Under the pieces are notes generated by a model. It saw nothing but the letters and a program-made list of their open reading frames with translations. It was not told the origin of the DNA and searched no databases. From Bifidobacterium thermophilum DSM 20210 (GTDB lineage: Bacteria; Actinomycetota; Actinomycetes; Actinomycetales; Bifidobacteriaceae), in contig JDUB01000017.1 in assembly GCA_000771265.1 (NCBI GenBank), positions 1 through 55,729 of the forward strand: 55,729 nt of DNA, written 5' to 3'. The position numbers were made by a program, and so were the translations under genes. Shown piece by piece: positions 1 through 8,771 of the stretch (positions are counted from its first letter, which is position 1; every line of letters starts with the position of its first letter).

Positions 1-15
1 TGGTCATGGTCTGGG

Positions 16-300
16 GGCCGCGGGATTCCGCCGTTCTTGGATGAGTACGGATTGAGGCCGTCTGCCGGACCGCCTGTTTCCGCGGACTGATTCGGGAATC
101 GGACGCTGATATCGGATTCGGTACGAGGTGAACACTGGAATCGATGTGTGCCCGACTGTGCGACTGATCGGCGATAATCAAAGAACCTTGGTATTCCGCC
201 GTTCCCGGATGGGTGCGGTTTGCGGGTGCGTGTTGCGACGGACGGCCGTGCGGACTGGATTGGGAATCAGACGTTGAAACCCGATCCAGTCCACGACGGG
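16..300. repeat. Two copies of a 168-bp-period repeat
   Basis: The word ATTCCGCCGTT occurs at 25 and 193 and GGACTG(G)ATT at about 85 and 253, both exactly 168 bp apart. The stretches between them are alignable but diverged. The same family, with the same period, recurs at 39.2-39.8 kb. No gene is credible in 1-552: the open frames are rich in Cys, Arg and His and lack a recognisable domain or ribosome binding site. The stretch 370-520 also has short repeats of GTCGTGCGG and CAAATCACG words. Confidence 0.7.
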
Positions 301-552
301 GGTGCGGCAGATGTTGATGCATCTGAGCCTTGGTGTCGCAGCCAAGGTCGGCGGCCTTGAGGAATGCCGCAGTCGTGCGGATTTGCAGTCGCGTAAATCA
401 CGTAGTCGTGCGGGCCATGCAGACATGCAGATTGCACAGTCATGCAAATCACGCAGCCGCGGCGCGCAATCGTGCGGACCCGCGCAGCCGCGTATTCCAA
501 GGGGCCGCGTGGCTCGCATAGCCCGACCGCTCACTTGCGCCCGCCCGCTCAC

Positions 553-1467
553 TCACATGCTGCCGGTGTCGTTGAAGATGCTGCTTCCGCCAAGTCCGAG
601 TCCAAGGCTGCTGTCATCGCTGGACGAGCTTGAGCCGTCGCTTTCGGATCCGTTGCTTGATCCGCTGCCCGACCCGGACCCGGAGCCGTTCGAGCTGCCC
701 GGCATCATGCGGCCGTATCCGTAGGGTTGCACGGTCTGCTGCTGGCGGCTGGGCGTGGTCGCGCGCACGATGAATCCGCCTGCAACGCCGCCGAGTAGTC
801 CGCAGATCAGTGCCGCCACGGCCGCGAACACGATGGTGCCGGTGTTGAGACTGGCGAAGAAGGTGCGGATTTTTGACGGCTTTTTCGGCTTCTTCTGGGT
901 GCCTGCCGGTGCGGGGTACGCTCCGGGAACCCCGTATGGTGACTGATATTGCGGTTGCTGTGGGTAGGGCTGCTGCGGGTAAGACTGGGGTGCATACCCG
1001 TACGGTGATGCTTGCGGCGGGACCTGCGCCTGACCTGCACCGGCTGCTTGACCCGCCCTAGCCGCTTGGCCGGCGCCGCTCACTTGTCCGTTCTGCTCTG
1101 GCGCTTGCGATGGCTGATGAGGCTGCCCGCCCGGGGCCTGCCGTGCCTGTGCCGAGGCTTTGGCGACGGCATCTGCCGGTTGCGCTTCGCCGCGATGCGT
1201 GGCAGCCCAGTTCCAGGAAACCCCGTCGATGTCCGGGGCTTCTGCGGTGTCGCCGTTCGCCGTAACATCGGTATTCGTTGTCTTGCTGTTGGACGCTTCG
1301 CCTGCGGGCACATTCACGACGGATTCCTTGCCGCCGTTGGTTTTCCCGCCCGTTACAGATGCCTTCGCGTCGGTGATCGGCTGCGTCTGTTGCACGTCCT
1401 GAATCTGCTGGGTTTCCTGTGCGTCTTGGTTCTGCCGGTCTTGCGGATTCTGCTGATCTGCACTCAT
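553..1467 (-). CDS. Proline/glutamine-rich single-pass membrane protein, function unknown
   Basis: A 304-residue protein of unknown function. The first half is hydrophilic and low complexity: Gln/Asn/Thr-rich, then Ala/Gln/Gly repeats, then a Pro/Gln/Tyr-rich part (about residues 140-190). A basic KKPKKPSK patch precedes one strong membrane helix near residues 210-235, rich in Gly and Ala (GLLGGVAGGF). The C-terminal tail is almost all Gly and Ser. This predicts a cytoplasmic Pro-rich N-terminus and an external Ser/Gly tail. The layout is common in actinobacterial envelope proteins, but I recognise no catalytic domain. The start is ATG 1467, preceded by a GGGAGC Shine-Dalgarno. No operon partner is visible; upstream lies a 737-bp repeat-rich intergenic region. 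Confidence 0.75.
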   Translation of the reverse strand: MSADQQNPQDRQNQDAQETQQIQDVQQTQPITDAKASVTGGKTNGGKESVVNVPAGEASNSKTTNTDVTANGDTAEAPDIDGVSWNWAATHRGEAQPADAVAKASAQARQAPGGQPHQPSQAPEQNGQVSGAGQAARAGQAAGAGQAQVPPQASPYGYAPQSYPQQPYPQQPQYQSPYGVPGAYPAPAGTQKKPKKPSKIRTFFASLNTGTIVFAAVAALICGLLGGVAGGFIVRATTPSRQQQTVQPYGYGRMMPGSSNGSGSGSGSGSSNGSESDGSSSSSDDSSLGLGLGGSSIFNDTGSM

Positions 1468-1725
1468 GTTATGCTCCCTTCAATGTCGGTTCGCTGTCCT
1501 CGCCGTGCCGCGGTAGTCGCGACTTGTCGCGGACCGCCGAGCCATGTCGCCCGGCTTCCTTATTGATTTCAGCTAACCTCATCAACCCTTGGAGGCACTG
1601 CCAATCGGCGTATGAGCATCCCAAAAGTCGCACACGGTGGTCTGCCAAAATCATGGATGAAACCTGAAAGCGCGATATCGCCAGTGCTGGCGGCGCACCG
1701 GGCGAAACCGGTTGTTGCGCCGACA

Positions 1726-1771
1726 CAAACTGTCTACTCTGGGGGCGTTGTCAGCGTAACCAGTTTGTGGG
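1726..1771. repeat. Degenerate copy of the 52-bp palindromic repeat
   Basis: ACAAACTG ... CAGCGTAACCAGTTTGTG forms an imperfect inverted repeat. It matches the family seen at 11.18, 11.95, 25.5, 47.8 and 55.6 kb. It lies in the non-coding region 1468-2204, which otherwise holds the AT-rich palindromes listed next and, presumably, the promoters of both flanking genes. Confidence 0.6.
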
Positions 1772-1786
1772 GTGACGCGATATTTC

Positions 1787-2046
1787 GCGAGATGTTGAGA
1801 ACTAAGTCTGAAAATCTCGTGTCCGATGCGTGATTGAGAGAGATATTGAGATTGTCGCGCGTCGTCGTTGACGTGACGGAATCAAGAAAAGCGCGGAATA
1901 TCAACGAATCTTGGGTTAGCGGTGTCGGTCGCACACGCTGGAAAGTCTGAAAAAATCGTGGATTTCGTCTTTGCGGAGAGTTGTTTAGAGATTTTTCTGA
2001 AAATCTCTGTTCGCCGGCCGATTTTGCAAGATATTGAGAATTCCGC
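1787..2046. repeat. Cluster of AT-rich imperfect palindromes (GAGATGTT family)
   Basis: GCGAGATGTTGAGA followed by GTCTGAAAATCTCGTG (1787-1822) is an imperfect palindrome. Related blocks follow at about 1851 (GAGAGATATTGAGA), 1939-2010 (AAGTCTGAAAAAATCGTGG, then GAGATTTTTCTGAAAATCTC) and 2026-2046 (CAAGATATTGAGAATTCC). The composition is clearly lower in GC than the neighbouring genes. The same words recur at 11.69-11.95 kb, so this is a dispersed non-coding family. Confidence 0.6.
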
Positions 2047-2204
2047 GTCTGTCTGGCTGGTCGCGCATGCGTCGCACAGTAAGGGCCGGGATGATGTTAC
2101 TTTAGAAACGGTTACAACAACTAGGTACGCTGGCAACAGATGCATCGTGGCGACGCAGGTCCTTGCGGATTTCGGTTGGACGATTGGCTGGATAGGAGCA
2201 GCAT

Positions 2205-3653
2205 ATGGCAGGAACTGACAACGCCGGTCTTCAAATGGCGGGCGCGGATGGGGCGTCGTTGATGAGCGGCTCCGACAACACTGCAAACGTATGTGATACC
2301 GCCGGCAAGGGCGATGATGGGGCAGCTGCTGACAACGCCCCCAGCTTGGCTGGCACTTCCGCAGCCGCCACCCCCGCAACTCTGTCCGCGGTATCCAACG
2401 CCATCGCCGCGCTTACAATCTCCGACGCGACCCGCGAGGCGACAGCCAACCAATTGAGCACCGACGAGGAATCATCCTCCCTGCTCGACGACGGCAAACA
2501 CACGCTCCCGTTCATCACCCGTCTCTACGGCGGCTTGGTCATGCTGCTCGGCGTGTGCACCATCCCGCTGATCATCTACGAACTCACGTATGGAATTCGC
2601 CAGGTCCTTGATGGCAAAGTCACAATCGATGCGCTCGCTTTGCCGTTCATCCTCTCCTGCGTCGAAGTGGTGGTGCTGATCGCCAACGCCGCGTGCATGG
2701 CGGTGTTCGGTGTGCAACTGTTGCGCAGCCACCGCCGGCATGCCGCCCGGTGGGCGTACGCGCTGATGCCGCTCACGCTTGCGCATGGCATGCTGTCGCT
2801 TGCACTGGAAGGTTTCGGCGCGAATTTGCTCGGACCGTTCGTGCAGATGACCATCCTAGTCGCCCTGTCGGTCACGCTCGACCCAGCACTGCTTCAGGAA
2901 CGCCAACTGCAGTGGCATCTCAAGCGCATGGACGACCATGATGCCTACACCAAGGCCGTCAGTGAGGATATGCTCGGACGCGACCAGAGCGGCAAGGGCT
3001 ACATTTCCCTCGACTATTTCAATATTTTCTGGCTGTTCGTCGTCGGTTGCGTGGTGGGGCTGATTATCGAGACCATCTACCATTTCGTGCTCGTGCATGA
3101 ATACCAGGACCGCGCGGGACTGCTGTGGGGGCCGTTTTCCCCGATTTACGGCTGCGGCGCGGTGATTTTGACGGTGTGCCTGAACCGGTTGTGGCGCAAG
3201 AATCCGGTGCTGATCTTCTTCGCGAGCGCGGTGATCGGCGGCGCGTTTGAATTCTTCGTCAGCTGGTTCATGGAGGCGGCGTTCGGCATCACCGCTTGGG
3301 ATTACACCGGTCAATGGCTGTCGATTGGCGGTCGCACGTCGGGTAAGTACATGGCGTTCTGGGGCTTGCTTGGGCTTGCGTGGATCAAGTTCGTGCTGCC
3401 GTATCTGTTGCGCCTGATCAATAGGATTCCGTGGAAGATTAGGTATTCGTTGACTGCGGTGTGCACGGTGTTGATGCTGGTTGACATCGTGATGACGCTG
3501 ATGGCGCTGGACTGCTGGTACAGCCGCGTTTCTGGCGTGCCACAGAACGCCCCGGTCACGCAGTTCTTCGCCGAGCATTTTAACGATGCGTATATGCAGC
3601 ATCGGTTCCAGACCATGACCATCGACCCGTCGAAGTCCGGCCGTATGGCGTAG
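2205..3653 (+). CDS. Polytopic membrane protein with a 'putative ABC-transporter type IV' (CmpB-like) domain
   Basis: A 482-residue integral membrane protein. Residues 1-90 are a soluble Ala/Asp/Ser-rich leader. Four hydrophobic segments follow (about 105-240), then a short soluble linker. Next comes a conserved-looking block: YFNIFWLFVVGCVVGLIIET, then GLLWGPFSPIYGCGAV, then FEFFVSW. This is the pattern of the 'putative ABC-transporter type IV' (CmpB) family, whose biochemical role is not established. A last hydrophobic segment is followed by a soluble tail. The ATG at 2205 follows a GGAG Shine-Dalgarno. The gene stands alone and converges on the prepilin gene. After the TAG stop the same frame stays open for 42 codons (see findings). 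Confidence 0.7.
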   Translation: MAGTDNAGLQMAGADGASLMSGSDNTANVCDTAGKGDDGAAADNAPSLAGTSAAATPATLSAVSNAIAALTISDATREATANQLSTDEESSSLLDDGKHTLPFITRLYGGLVMLLGVCTIPLIIYELTYGIRQVLDGKVTIDALALPFILSCVEVVVLIANAACMAVFGVQLLRSHRRHAARWAYALMPLTLAHGMLSLALEGFGANLLGPFVQMTILVALSVTLDPALLQERQLQWHLKRMDDHDAYTKAVSEDMLGRDQSGKGYISLDYFNIFWLFVVGCVVGLIIETIYHFVLVHEYQDRAGLLWGPFSPIYGCGAVILTVCLNRLWRKNPVLIFFASAVIGGAFEFFVSWFMEAAFGITAWDYTGQWLSIGGRTSGKYMAFWGLLGLAWIKFVLPYLLRLINRIPWKIRYSLTAVCTVLMLVDIVMTLMALDCWYSRVSGVPQNAPVTQFFAEHFNDAYMQHRFQTMTIDPSKSGRMA

Positions 3654-3778
3654 CAGTCGCGTATTGCGGAGCTGTACCGGTATGCGCGGGCGTGCACTGC
3701 GCATGTGCCGGTGGCCCGGCTCACGGTCGCGATAAGCGAGGCACCCGTGAACCAGGCCAAATCAGCGGTTGCGCGTGG

Positions 3779-4489
3779 TTAATTCCCATACAGGTGGTAG
3801 TGCAGTTCAAGGTCGCACCGGGTGATCCACATATCCTTGCGGGTTACCGGATTCCACCATGTGGGGTCGGTTTGTGAGACTGAGCCTTCCGTGTCCTGCG
3901 CCGATGCGGGGATGCGATCAGGATTTTTCTCCTGTGATAGCGTTCCGGTGGCAGAATCGAACAGATAGAACACGTCGAGGTTGTTGTCGTTCGTGGCGTA
4001 GATGCGATAATTCAGCCCGTTGTATACACCTGCCGATCGGTCGTCTCTAGGAGATGTGGAATAAGGCAGTTTGTTGCCGTTCTTGTCCACGAAAGTGGTT
4101 CCGGGAGTGTAGCACAGCGACACATCGGGCGATATCGTGATGGAAATATCGGATGTCGTGTTCGTGACTTTTTCAGTGTCGAAGTTCTTCAGCGTGTATT
4201 TCCGCCCGTTCGGGCTTGAGACGCGTTCGAAGCTGGGTGGAAGTCGACCTGAAAGCTCCGCACTATATGTTTCGATGGTGCTTGAGGCGTTCTTGACGTC
4301 GGATAACGTTGCGGTATTCCACGCGCTCTTTTGCGCGCCCAAGCAGATAGGAACCACAATCGCGGCGAGAATGCCAATGATAATGACGACGGTCAGAAGC
4401 TCGACTAGGGTGTACCCCAGTTGCGAGTGGGTGCTGCGATAGGTTCTGGGCGTGCCTGAACCTCGACGAATGACGGTGATACTGCTCAT
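3779..4489 (-). CDS. Prepilin-like protein with type IV pilin N-terminal methylation motif
   Basis: A 236-residue protein with a short basic leader followed by GYTLVELLTVVIIIGILAAI. This is a textbook prepilin site: Gly at -1, Tyr at +1, Glu at +5 and a hydrophobic helix. A prepilin peptidase would cleave after that Gly and methylate the new N-terminus. The globular part (residues 60-236) is Thr/Asn/Asp/Tyr-rich, as in pilin beta domains. I chose ATG 4489, preceded by a GAAAGAG-like sequence, because the pilin leader starts there. The frame is open another 122 codons upstream, but that part overlaps a 14-bp-arm hairpin and the end of nrdF. No assembly ATPase, platform protein or peptidase gene is nearby. 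Confidence 0.75.
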   Translation of the reverse strand: MSSITVIRRGSGTPRTYRSTHSQLGYTLVELLTVVIIIGILAAIVVPICLGAQKSAWNTATLSDVKNASSTIETYSAELSGRLPPSFERVSSPNGRKYTLKNFDTEKVTNTTSDISITISPDVSLCYTPGTTFVDKNGNKLPYSTSPRDDRSAGVYNGLNYRIYATNDNNLDVFYLFDSATGTLSQEKNPDRIPASAQDTEGSVSQTDPTWWNPVTRKDMWITRCDLELHYHLYGN

Positions 4490-4842
4490 GTCGCGCTGTT
4501 CTCTTTCTTCTGTTATCAGCTTCCGCCTCTGGAAGCTGTCTCTCTCCGTACGCCGGGATACTTCGATATATCCTTCGGCGGTTTGTGCCGTCTCGCGGTC
4601 GGATTCTCTGCCCGCGAGATGGTCGGCATTGAAGATAATTATATGCCTGTTTGCACGTTCTGCATTCGCAGGTCGCAGCGTGAGCGCCATCACATATGTT
4701 CCCGGCGTGTCGAGGCTTCCTGAAGGGCGCGCCCGGAGAACACCGATGGCGCATCCAGGAACACGACTGCTCCGGATGCGCCATCGGTTGAGGGTTGACG
4801 AGACGGATTCCGACGTTCGGAATCCGACTTTTTGATTCCGAC
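4490..4842. other. Gap between prepilin gene and nrdF with possible gene remnant
   Basis: The minus-strand frame of the prepilin stays open through this gap. It reads protein-like text near 4530-4720 (for example GTYVMALTLRP and HIIIFNADHLAG), which suggests beta strands. It has no start with a good ribosome binding site. It may be the tail of a lost upstream pilin-like gene, or chance. The nrdF 3' hairpin (4743-4787) lies inside it. Confidence 0.35.
4743..4787. terminator. Hairpin downstream of nrdF
   Basis: A perfect 14-bp inverted repeat (CCGATGGCGCATCC and its complement) with a 17-nt loop, starting 56 bp after the nrdF stop codon on the minus strand. No T-tract follows on either side. 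It is likely a 3' stabilising hairpin or a factor-dependent terminator rather than a classic intrinsic one. Confidence 0.5.
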
Positions 4843-5892
4843 CTAGAAATCCCAATCGTCGTCGTCGGTTTCCTCGGCCTTGCCCATCACGTAGGACGAG
4901 CCCGAACCGGAGAAGAAATCGTGGTTTTCGTTCGCCGAAGGTGACAGCGCGGCCAGGATTTCCGGGCTCACCTGGGTTTCCTCGGCGGTGAAGCGTGTGG
5001 GATAGCCGAGGTTCATGAGTGCCTTGTTCGCGTTATATCGCACGAACGCAAGCACATCGGGCAGGAAGTCGAAGCCCGCGTACACGTCCTTGGAATACTC
5101 GATTTCCAGCTCGTAGAGGCGGTCGAGCAGGTCCATCGTGAAGTCGTGCAGCATCTGCTGGTCTTCGGCGCTGCGGGTCTCAAGTCCGCGCTGGAACTTG
5201 TAGCCTGAATAATACCCGTGGATCGCCTTGTCTCGAAGAATGAGACGAATCATATCAGCGGTGTTCATCATGGTGCCGCGGGCTGCGAAATACAGCGGCA
5301 GGTAGAAGCCTGCGTACAGCAACAGCGACGAGAGCAGTGTGGCGGCGACCTTGCGTTTGAGCGGGTCGTCGCTCTCATACTGTTCGAGCACCGTATCGAC
5401 GCGTTCCTGCAGGATGTCGTTGCCCACGGCCCAACGGTACGCCTCATCAATCTGCTCGCTGGAGCACAGCGTGGAGAAGATTGACGAATACGAACGCGCG
5501 TGAATGGACTGCATGAACGCGATATTCGTGTACACGGCCTGCTCGTGTTCGGTGCGCGCATGCTCGATCTGGCAGATCTCGCCGATGGTGGCCTGCGTGG
5601 TGTCGAGCAGCGTGAGCCCCGTGAACACGCGCACGGTGGTGGTACGTTCGCGCTCGCTGAGCGCTCGCCAGTCGGGCACGTCGTTCGATAGCGGCACTTT
5701 CTCGGGCAGCCAGAAGTTGGCGACGAGGCGGTTCCACACCTCGAGGTCCTTGTCGTCCGTGATGCGGTTCCAGTTAATCGGCCGCACGCGCGAACCGTGA
5801 TGGTAGCGGTATTGCGCCGGGGTGATGGACGCGGTCATCATCGCGTCATCGGCGATGCGGACAGTGCGGGGTGCGGCGGGGGTGGTGGTCAT
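4843..5892 (-). CDS. nrdF: Ribonucleotide reductase small subunit NrdF, metal-free class Ie (QSK) type
   Basis: A 349-residue R2 subunit that stores the radical used by NrdE. The fold and ends are clearly NrdF (HARSYSSIF; the C-terminal NENHDFFSGSGSSYVMGK block; acidic tail ending DWDF that docks to NrdE). Compared with E. coli NrdF, Asp67 is kept (Asp97 here), as are the two His (131, 225) and the radical Tyr (135). The three Glu metal ligands are replaced: Gln128 (codon 5509-5511), Ser188 (5329-5331) and Lys222 (5227-5229). I checked all three codons in the nucleotide sequence. This QSK set defines the metal-free class Ie enzymes, in which NrdI-dependent oxidation turns the Tyr into a DOPA radical. 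The start ATG follows GAAGGAAC, 66 bp after nrdE. Confidence 0.95.
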   Translation of the reverse strand: MTTTPAAPRTVRIADDAMMTASITPAQYRYHHGSRVRPINWNRITDDKDLEVWNRLVANFWLPEKVPLSNDVPDWRALSERERTTTVRVFTGLTLLDTTQATIGEICQIEHARTEHEQAVYTNIAFMQSIHARSYSSIFSTLCSSEQIDEAYRWAVGNDILQERVDTVLEQYESDDPLKRKVAATLLSSLLLYAGFYLPLYFAARGTMMNTADMIRLILRDKAIHGYYSGYKFQRGLETRSAEDQQMLHDFTMDLLDRLYELEIEYSKDVYAGFDFLPDVLAFVRYNANKALMNLGYPTRFTAEETQVSPEILAALSPSANENHDFFSGSGSSYVMGKAEETDDDDWDF

Positions 5893-5958
5893 GATGTTCC
5901 TTCGGTCGGTTCAATGGTTCATTGGTTCATGGGACAAGGATTGGCGGAATGACGCCGC

Positions 5959-8127
5959 TCACAGCATGCAGCTGACGCAGCCTTCGACGTCGGTGCCTTC
6001 GAGCGCCTGCTGGCGGATGCGGATGTAATACAGCGTCTTGATGCCCTTGCGCCACGCGTAAATCTGCGCCTTGTTGAGATCACGCGTCGTGGCGGTGTCG
6101 GGGAAGAACAACGTGAGCGACAGCCCCTGGTCCACGTGTTTCGTGGCTTCGGCGTAGGTGTCAATAATCGCCTTCCAGCCGATTGTGTACGCGTCCTCGA
6201 ACATGCCGAGATTCTCGTTGGTCATGTACGGCGCCGGGTAATATACGCGGCCGGTCTTGCCTTCCTTGCGGATTTCGATGCGCGCGGCGATCGGGTGGAT
6301 TGAGCTCGTGGAATGGTTGATGTACGAAATCGACCCGGTCGGCGGCACGGCCTGCAAGTAGGCGTTGTAGATGCCGTCGCGCAGCACTTTGGCTTGCAAC
6401 TCGCGCCAATCGTCGGCTGAAGGGATGGCCACGCCGAAACGATTGAACAGGTCGCGCACGGTGTCGGTCTGCGGTTCGGTGTGGTATGTGCCGTCGACAT
6501 ACTTGTCGAAATAGTTGCCTTCGCCGGCCGGTTTGGCATACGCGCTGTCGTCGAACCCAGCGAAACGGGTACCGCGTTCGGCGGCGATCGCATGCGAGGT
6601 GCGGTATGCGTGGTAGGCGACCGTCATGAAATACATATCCGTGAAATCAAGCGCTTCATCACTGCCGTACCGCAGGCCTTCGCGGCCGAGGAACCCGTGC
6701 AGGTTCATCTGCCCCAGGCCGATCGCGTGGCTTTCCTCGTTGCCGCGCCGGATGGACGGCACACAGTCCAGTCGCGTGTGGTCGCTGACTGAGGTGAGCG
6801 CGCGCACAGCGGTTTCAACGCTCGCGGCGAGACCCCCGTCCATCGCCTTCGCGATATTGAGTGACCCCAGATTGCAGGAGATATCACGGCCCACATGCTC
6901 ATACCCCAAGTCCTCGCGGTAGGTGCTCGGCTCCTGCACCTGCAGGATTTCGGAGCACAGGTTGCTCATGGTCACGCGGCCCTTGAGAGGGTTCGCGCGG
7001 TTGACGGTGTCTTCGAACAGCATGTACGGGTAGCCGGATTCGAATTGCAATTCGGCGAGCGTCATGAAGAATTCGCGCGCGTCGATATACGTCTTGCGGA
7101 TGCGGTCATCGGCCACCATCTCGTCATAGCGTTCCGTCACCGAAATGTCGGCGAAGGGCACGCCATACACGCGTTCCACGTCGTACGGGCTGAACAGGGC
7201 CATGCGCTCGCGACGCTTGGCCAGTTCGAAGGTGATGTCCGGAATCACCACGCCGAGGGCCAGCGATTTGATGCGGATTTTCTCGTCTGCGTTCTCGCGC
7301 TTGGTGTCGAGGAAGCGCATGATATCAGGGTGATGCGCGTTGAGATACACCGCGCCGGCGCCCTGGCGTGCCCCCAGCTGGTTGGCGTAGCTGAACGAAT
7401 CCTCGAGCAGTTTCATGACCGGGACCACGCCGCTGGACTGGTGTTCGATGCGCTTGATCGGGGCGCCCGCCTCGCGCAGGTTCGTCAGCAGGAGCGCTAC
7501 GCCGCCGCCGCGCTTGGACAGTTGCAGAGCCGCGTTGATACCGCGCGAAATCGACTCCATATTGTCTTCGATACGCAGCAGGAAGCAGCTCACCGCCTCA
7601 CCGCGCTGCGCTTTGCCAAGATTCAGGAAGGTCGGCGTGGCGGGCTGGTAGCGGCCGGAAATGATGGCGTCCGCGTACTCGATCGCACGCTGCTCGTCAC
7701 CGTCCGCAAGCTCCAGAGCGACAGCGGCACAACGCTGTGGGAAATCCTCCAGATACTGCGAGCCGTCAAACGTCTTGAGCGCGTAGGACGCGTAGAACTT
7801 GAACGCGCCGAGGAAGGTCTCGAACGTGAATCCCTGATGTTCTACATGGTCGTAGAAGTTGTCCAGAAAATCGTCCGAATACTGGTCAAAGACGCGACGG
7901 TCGTAATATCCCTGATCCAGCAGGTAGGCGAGACGCTCGCGGGTGGAGGCGAACCGCATGGTGCGCGGCTCGACTTGGTCTTGCATATACGCGTCAACGG
8001 CCTGATGGTCGGCATCGAAGCGGATGCGGCCGTTGTCGTCGTATAGGTTGAGCATCGCGTTGAGGGCGTGATAGTCGGGAGCCGCCTGCGGAATGGTGAA
8101 TTGGAGCGATGTGGCGGTTGCGGTCAT
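5959..8127 (-). CDS. nrdE: Ribonucleotide reductase large (catalytic) subunit NrdE
   Basis: A 722-residue class Ib-type R1 subunit that reduces ribonucleoside diphosphates to deoxyribonucleotides. Visible signatures are the substrate-site cysteines (EAVSCFLL and [10 protein letters not shown]), the catalytic loop SNLCSEILQ (Asn-Cys-Glu), the radical-transfer Tyr-Tyr pair in [11 protein letters not shown], and a C-terminal CVSCML pair that passes electrons from NrdH. There is no N-terminal ATP cone, as expected for NrdE. ATG 8127 follows AGAAAGG; the open frame extends 74 codons further upstream, but that part is Pro/His-rich and overlaps nrdI. Third gene of nrdHIEF; its natural partner here is the QSK-type NrdF. 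Confidence 0.97.
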   Translation of the reverse strand: MTATATSLQFTIPQAAPDYHALNAMLNLYDDNGRIRFDADHQAVDAYMQDQVEPRTMRFASTRERLAYLLDQGYYDRRVFDQYSDDFLDNFYDHVEHQGFTFETFLGAFKFYASYALKTFDGSQYLEDFPQRCAAVALELADGDEQRAIEYADAIISGRYQPATPTFLNLGKAQRGEAVSCFLLRIEDNMESISRGINAALQLSKRGGGVALLLTNLREAGAPIKRIEHQSSGVVPVMKLLEDSFSYANQLGARQGAGAVYLNAHHPDIMRFLDTKRENADEKIRIKSLALGVVIPDITFELAKRRERMALFSPYDVERVYGVPFADISVTERYDEMVADDRIRKTYIDAREFFMTLAELQFESGYPYMLFEDTVNRANPLKGRVTMSNLCSEILQVQEPSTYREDLGYEHVGRDISCNLGSLNIAKAMDGGLAASVETAVRALTSVSDHTRLDCVPSIRRGNEESHAIGLGQMNLHGFLGREGLRYGSDEALDFTDMYFMTVAYHAYRTSHAIAAERGTRFAGFDDSAYAKPAGEGNYFDKYVDGTYHTEPQTDTVRDLFNRFGVAIPSADDWRELQAKVLRDGIYNAYLQAVPPTGSISYINHSTSSIHPIAARIEIRKEGKTGRVYYPAPYMTNENLGMFEDAYTIGWKAIIDTYAEATKHVDQGLSLTLFFPDTATTRDLNKAQIYAWRKGIKTLYYIRIRQQALEGTDVEGCVSCML

Positions 8128-8222
8128 GACTGGCCTTTCTGGTTGGTGCGGTGATTGTGGATGAGGTGGGGGAGATGAGTGATGGTGGGGATGGTTGATT
8201 GGTCGCGGAGCTTTCAAGGGTT

Positions 8223-8771
8223 TCAGTCGGACCGGTCGGTTTCGGCCGCCGCGAGCCGCAGGAAGAAGCCGCGCAGCCCCTCGCGGACCTTGCGCATGTC
8301 CTCGGGTGTGCCGGTCAGCTCGAAGGAATACAGGAACGGAACGTGGCATTTCGCGGCGATCACGTCGCCCGCGGCGCAGAACGCATCGCCGAAATTCGTG
8401 TTGCCGGACGCGATGACCCCGCGCAGCAGTCGGCGGTTGCCGCGGTCATTGAGAAAACGGCGAACCTGCGGCGGCAGGGCTTTCGAAGTGTCGCCACCGC
8501 CGTATGTCGGCACGACGATCACGAACGGTTCGTTGACAACCAGCGGGGCGCTCTTCGGACGCAGTGGGATGCGATACACGTTGAGTCCGGCCTCGGGTAG
8601 GTGGCAATTCGCGATGAATCTCGCGGTGTTTTCCGACGCGGAGGAAAAATACACGACCGCGCCGATGTGGGTAGCGGTTGCGCTTGATTCCGGGGCACTC
8701 GGGCTTGGTGCGCCGGGTGTCGCGATACTGGAACCCAAGTCGCCCGTCATGCATGCGGATGTGTCGGTCAT
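8223..8771 (-). CDS. nrdI: NrdI, flavodoxin-like activator of NrdF
   Basis: A 182-residue flavoprotein. NrdI delivers an oxidant to NrdF; in class Ie enzymes it is required to convert the active-site Tyr to the DOPA form. Signatures: [14 protein letters not shown] (phosphate loop), PTYGGG and [15 protein letters not shown], followed by [19 protein letters not shown]. The ATG (8769-8771) overlaps the nrdH TGA in an ATGA arrangement, which indicates translational coupling. Residues 1-35 form a Ser/Ala/Pro-rich extension not usual for NrdI, so a start farther in is possible. The spacer to nrdE (8128-8222) is G/T-rich and low complexity. Confidence 0.93.
   Translation of the reverse strand: MTDTSACMTGDLGSSIATPGAPSPSAPESSATATHIGAVVYFSSASENTARFIANCHLPEAGLNVYRIPLRPKSAPLVVNEPFVIVVPTYGGGDTSKALPPQVRRFLNDRGNRRLLRGVIASGNTNFGDAFCAAGDVIAAKCHVPFLYSFELTGTPEDMRKVREGLRGFFLRLAAAETDRSD

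Noticed and set aside
302..724. Plus-strand frame over the end of the Pro/Gln-rich membrane protein gene
   Set aside because: Its second half is antisense to the Gly/Ser tail of the minus-strand gene, and the first half is repeats of CGTGCGG/CACGCAG words.
1469..1726. 85-residue minus-strand frame ending just before the Pro/Gln-rich protein gene
   Set aside because: No Shine-Dalgarno and no recognisable domain; it overlaps a 52-bp repeat copy nearby and is treated as non-coding.
4843..5892. Classical Mn or Fe class Ib NrdF
   Set aside because: Three of four carboxylate ligands are missing (Gln128, Ser188, Lys222), each confirmed by its codon; a sequencing error at three separate ligand codons giving exactly the QSK set is not plausible.
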